Origin: JAQBYK01 sp964499425
Lineage (GTDB): Bacteria > Patescibacteriota > Gracilibacteria > UBA1369 > LOWO2-01-FULL-3
Assembly (NCBI GenBank): GCA_964499425.1
Contig: CAZCLD010000056.1
Location: 1 to 8,873 of the forward strand
Direction: 5' to 3'
Length of the DNA: 8,873 nt
The notes under the pieces are model-generated. The model was not told the origin of the DNA. It did no database searches and worked only from the letters and a program-made list of their open reading frames with translations. Below are positions 6,510-8,873 of the stretch, piece by piece. Position 1 is the stretch's first letter. Every line of letters begins with the position of its first letter. The translations under genes and the position numbers were made by a program.

Positions 6510-6538
6510 ACTATAACAGTTCTACTCAACCTCCTCAA
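6510..6538 (-). promoter_or_regulatory. Candidate tRNA-Trp promoter overlapping the end of the lipoprotein gene
   Basis: On the minus strand TTGAGG (6538-6533) and TATAGT (6515-6510, five of six matches) are separated by 17 bases. The predicted start near 6503 is about 8 bases upstream of the mature tRNA 5' end (6495). The stop codon of the 615-residue gene lies within the spacer, so the tRNA may be transcribed independently of that gene. Confidence 0.5.
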
Positions 6539-8369
6539 TCCGAATGTAAGTATCACTTCTAACCTCACCTTCGTCTATCACTCCGGAGCTAATAAAGTAC
6601 TTAAACGCTCCTACAAACTTTACCCCATATAAATCAAAACTCTCTTTAATTTCTTCAGCATTAGGGGCAAAACCTGAAACCAATATTAAGTCCACATACC
6701 TGGACGCAATATCTACCAAAGGCCTCGGACTAAAATAACTGACGCCATAACTAAAACTGTCACCTAATTTAGCAACACCTTCCTGATAATCCTCGTTTTC
6801 AGAAAGAACATTCTTACCAAAATCAGACTCAAAATCTGGATGAAGAGCTACAACAAAAACATTATCGCCAGTTAAGCCGTAATAAAGCTCAGCATTTACA
6901 TCCTCTGGAGTCAATCCTGCAAGCCCCAAATTAAGACTCATGCTTGGAGAAGCCTCCCAGTCCACATAGATCTTGGTCAAAGTACCACCGTTAACAATCT
7001 CTATATCCTTCTTGAAAATACCCTCACCTTCATTCGCAGCAAGCATCATCTCGTCAAATTCTTCTACTATTTGATCTACATAATCATCTAGGACAGCAAT
7101 CAGGTTTTTCGCATTTTCAGCCTTATCCTCGCCTACCTTCAAGTAGAGAGAAATCGTCGGATATACAGCCCCCACGTCAGACATAGCAAAAGCAAAGGGA
7201 GAATTAAGAACATCTTCAACTTCTTCCGCAGTCATGCCCCCTTCCACAGCTATGGTATTTAGCATCTGTTCATAATAATCTGTCGATTCTTCCTTGATTG
7301 AAGGAACTCCTATCACAGACGTTTCCATCAAAACAGTATCTGCCTCTGAGAAACTGCTTCCCAATTTCATACCATCATTCACAGAATTATACCCAGAAGC
7401 AAAACCTTCGAAAAAAGCTTTCATGGATGGCCCCAGCAATCCTTGTTCCGCATAAACTATCAAGCCTTCGCTATTAACATCATCTATCAAAGTTAATTCA
7501 TAGGAAGGATCAATCCCATACATCAACAGAGCTTCGTCATCTAACATTTCGGTCTTAGAAGCAAGCATTATGCCATCCGCATCCGCAGACCAAACCAAAT
7601 AAATATCACCAATTGAGCCAAAATACTGTGCAATATCATCCATACCCATAGAACTATAGACATCAACAAGAAGGTCACCCAGCATCCCACCGTTAACATA
7701 CATATATCCCAAATTCTTTTCGGCAATCAAAGCTAATTCCTCCAGTACACCCTCATTTGAGTCAAATCCAGTGCCTTCGTCTAGTCTAAACAAGGCATCT
7801 TCTCTATATTCCAACTGATTAGTTAAAAAGAAAAGATCGCCATATCTGGTTATATACACGTCATCGCTTTCATTAGTCCAATGACTAATCTCTCCGGCTT
7901 CTTCATAATCCAAACTTCCACCTGCCGGATCAATCAGCTGTATTAAATCCTCCAAATCATCTGCCTCCTCAAGCTCCATTGCTAATACGATTTCGAAGTC
8001 CTCTGGCAAAGCCTCTGTCTCTCCAAAATTAAAATCCTCTGGAAAAACCATGCCAAACCCCAGCTTCCAATCCCCATCAAAAATAGGCTCTATATCGTCT
8101 TCGTAACTAAGCTCATCGTCCGCAAGTTCCGAATCATAATAGTCAACAATCGTTTTTCTCAAATCAGTTTCAGGAAAACGATCTTTAATATCCTCAAAAT
8201 AATCAATTTGGTCCTCATCTGAGTAGTCAATTACAAAAACCATAGAGCTATCCTCAGGTAAAACAGTTTCAAGCGAAACATCCTTTAGGGTAGTCGGTTC
8301 ACCTTTGCAACCCACCAAAAACAAGGAGAGAACAAAAAGCGACAATAACAATTTCTTGAAGCTATTCAT
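6522..8369 (-). CDS. Large acidic lipoprotein, DUF3352-like
   Basis: This is a 615-residue predicted lipoprotein. Its N-terminus has KK, a hydrophobic run and the lipobox FLVGC (C21). After a short linker, LPEDSSMVFVIDYSDEDQ (about 37-54) resembles the start of DUF3352 proteins, a poorly characterised family of surface or periplasmic proteins that opens with 'LPAD...v.vD'. That opening seems to recur in weaker form: TPEDVNAELYYGLTGDNVFVVAL in the C-terminal third (read as TPEDVNAELYYGL plus TGDNVFVVAL), which suggests two related halves. The protein is very rich in Asp and Glu and nearly free of Cys after the lipobox. No enzymatic motif was seen. It starts 28 bases after rpmG ends and may be co-transcribed with it. 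A TATACT (8375-8370) abuts the ATG but has no -35 partner. There is no Shine-Dalgarno sequence. Confidence 0.8.
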   Translation of the reverse strand: MNSFKKLLLSLFVLSLFLVGCKGEPTTLKDVSLETVLPEDSSMVFVIDYSDEDQIDYFEDIKDRFPETDLRKTIVDYYDSELADDELSYEDDIEPIFDGDWKLGFGMVFPEDFNFGETEALPEDFEIVLAMELEEADDLEDLIQLIDPAGGSLDYEEAGEISHWTNESDDVYITRYGDLFFLTNQLEYREDALFRLDEGTGFDSNEGVLEELALIAEKNLGYMYVNGGMLGDLLVDVYSSMGMDDIAQYFGSIGDIYLVWSADADGIMLASKTEMLDDEALLMYGIDPSYELTLIDDVNSEGLIVYAEQGLLGPSMKAFFEGFASGYNSVNDGMKLGSSFSEADTVLMETSVIGVPSIKEESTDYYEQMLNTIAVEGGMTAEEVEDVLNSPFAFAMSDVGAVYPTISLYLKVGEDKAENAKNLIAVLDDYVDQIVEEFDEMMLAANEGEGIFKKDIEIVNGGTLTKIYVDWEASPSMSLNLGLAGLTPEDVNAELYYGLTGDNVFVVALHPDFESDFGKNVLSENEDYQEGVAKLGDSFSYGVSYFSPRPLVDIASRYVDLILVSGFAPNAEEIKESFDLYGVKFVGAFKYFISSGVIDEGEVRSDTYIRIEEVE

Positions 8370-8397
8370 AGTATAGTAGTTAAGATTTAGAGTACTT

Positions 8398-8577
8398 TTA
8401 ATTCCCCTTCTTCGTATCTTTTCGTTTATGAGCCTCGTGTTTTCTACATTGAGGACAAAATTTCTTCAACTCCTTAGTAATTTCATCATCCCTACGTTTA
8501 TCATAATAAGTCACATAATTCGCGCGATTACAACCCCCGCAGAACCATGTACAATACTGACTTTTTCCCTTTGCCAT
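8398..8577 (-). CDS. rpmG: Ribosomal protein bL33 (zinc-binding type)
   Basis: This 59-residue basic protein of the large ribosomal subunit starts MAKGKSQY. It has two CxxC knuckles, C13-G-G-C16 and C41-P-Q-C44, as in the zinc-binding form of bL33, with NYVTYYDKRRDD between and ELKKFCPQCRKHEAHKR after. The core order (NY-x-T/S, ELKK-F/Y-CP, KH-x-x-H/HK) fits bL33, and a fifth cysteine (C9) is present. The frame is open further upstream to a TTG at 8661, but the -35/-10 promoter lies inside that extension, so ATG 8577 is the start. The ATG has no Shine-Dalgarno sequence. The neighbouring lipoprotein gene follows by 28 bases. Confidence 0.85.
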   Translation of the reverse strand: MAKGKSQYCTWFCGGCNRANYVTYYDKRRDDEITKELKKFCPQCRKHEAHKRKDTKKGN

Positions 8578-8602
8578 AATATTTTTTAAGATTTGCCAGT
8601 GA

Positions 8603-8630
8603 ATTCTATCGAATTTAGCCACATTGTCAA
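8603..8630 (-). promoter_or_regulatory. Sigma-70-type promoter of rpmG
   Basis: On the minus strand a perfect TTGACA (8630-8625) is followed after 16 bases by TAGAAT (8608-8603, five of six matches). The start near 8596 gives a leader of about 20 bases before the rpmG ATG. It may also serve the 615-residue lipoprotein gene downstream. Confidence 0.7.
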
Positions 8631-8677
8631 AGAAAAATAAACTCCCGGTGCTTGAAGCCAAGCTTTATCAAAATAAC

Positions 8678-8706
8678 TTGCATTCGAATGAGCCTTTCAC
8701 TAAAAT
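8678..8706 (+). promoter_or_regulatory. Candidate plus-strand promoter with palindrome
   Basis: TTGCAT (8678-8683) and TAAAAT (8701-8706, five of six matches) are separated by 17 bases. The -35 is weak. A perfect 10-base palindrome, CATTCGAATG (8681-8690), overlaps the -35 and spacer and could be an operator. A start near 8713 would lie after the ATG at 8705, so the promoter would fit an RNA gene better than the open frame that begins there. Confidence 0.3.
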
Positions 8707-8873
8707 GCTGACTAAACAGATAAAGGTTTGGAGAAATCTTCTTAACATCCGACGGGAAATTGAGAGGGGCTCTCCAACCTGTCCGAATTTAAGCCGAGAT
8801 AGCTCATCCCCTCAGCACGCGACGAACATAGTGAGTCGGATGATGAGGAGGAAAGAGCTGCAAGGGCAAAACA
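8705..8873 (+). CDS. Possible N-terminal part of a small basic protein (runs off right edge)
   Basis: From ATG 8705 the frame stays open for 56 codons to the window end. The predicted peptide is basic and partly amphipathic: MLTKQIKVWRNLLNIRREIE could form a helix, and ATNIVSRMMRRKELQG another, with a Ser/Pro-rich link between. A winged-helix or other nucleic-acid-binding protein is imaginable, but I recognise no family. An open run of this length is not rare by chance. The sequence here is GC-richer than its surroundings, uses many AGG and CGG codons, and has several internal complementary segments, so a structured RNA is a real alternative. Confidence 0.3.
   Translation, partial: MLTKQIKVWRNLLNIRREIERGSPTCPNLSRDSSSPQHATNIVSRMMRRKELQGQN
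8724..8780 (+). repeat. Inverted repeats with mutually exclusive pairings
   Basis: AGGTTTGGAGA (8724-8734) pairs with TCTCCAACCT (8771-8780): ten base pairs with one bulged T. Inside it, GAGAG (8762-8766) and CTCTC (8770-8774) form a small hairpin that uses part of the same 3' arm, so the two structures exclude each other. In addition CATCCGAC (8746-8753), in the loop of the first stem, is the exact complement of GTCGGATG (8835-8842), which would make a pseudoknot. Confidence 0.45.

Noticed and set aside
6420..6632. Plus-strand open frame starting MAGPRGFEPLL
   Set aside because: It is read antisense through tRNA-Trp and the end of the lipoprotein gene; this N-terminal sequence is a familiar false translation of tRNA genes.
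8370..8375. TATACT directly before the 615-residue lipoprotein ATG as a promoter
   Set aside because: There is no -35 match at a usable distance, and transcription would start inside the coding sequence.
8578..8661. Longer rpmG start at TTG 8661
   Set aside because: The -35/-10 promoter lies inside this extension, and bL33 normally begins at the MAK-type start.
8746..8770. tmRNA 5' end (CCGACGGGAAAT resembles TTCGACGGG)
   Set aside because: The GGG-rich 5' acceptor strand that should precede this signature is absent, and no tRNA-like 3' half is visible in the window.
1..8873. CRISPR array, insertion sequence or phage cargo
   Set aside because: No spaced direct repeats, transposase motifs or phage structural genes were found on either strand.

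Overview
The window is bacterial and uses the standard code: sufC ends at a TGA and every other reading frame closes normally. It is moderately AT-rich. Promoters are of the sigma-70 type (TTGACA/TATAAT-like), there are several lipobox lipoproteins, and most genes lack a Shine-Dalgarno sequence. Compact, partly overlapping genes, an unusually short SufD and a short SufU would suit a deep-branching or reduced-genome lineage such as the Patescibacteria/CPR. That is an impression from the sequence, not a phylogenetic assignment.

Left part (1-4750). The first 66 bases hold the start of a secreted protein gene on the minus strand. A 159-base divergent intergenic region separates it from a five-gene SUF iron-sulfur cluster operon on the plus strand: sufC (ATPase), sufB (scaffold), a half-length sufD, sufS (cysteine desulfurase) and sufU (sulfur acceptor/transfer protein). 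Neighbouring genes overlap (sufC/sufB by 35 bases, sufS/sufU by 68) or are 8-9 bases apart, so they should form one transcript. SufS with SufU would supply sulfur, and SufBCD would assemble the cluster and hand it on.

Middle (4747-6345, minus strand). sufU converges on a two-gene lipoprotein operon with the stop codons interleaved. That operon encodes a 140-residue lipoprotein with two Tudor/agenet-like repeats, followed by a 236-residue acidic lipoprotein with a TPR-like segment, and a strong promoter precedes it. Upstream lies a 126-residue beta-rich protein of unknown function with its own strong promoter.

Right part (6421-8873). On the minus strand are a tRNA-Trp(CCA) with encoded CCA, a 615-residue acidic lipoprotein resembling DUF3352 proteins, and ribosomal protein bL33 (rpmG) with its promoter. 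From about 8700 to the right edge the sequence is richer in GC and in internal complementarity. It may be the start of a plus-strand protein gene or a structured RNA, and the window ends before this can be settled. No CRISPR array, insertion sequence or phage gene was seen.
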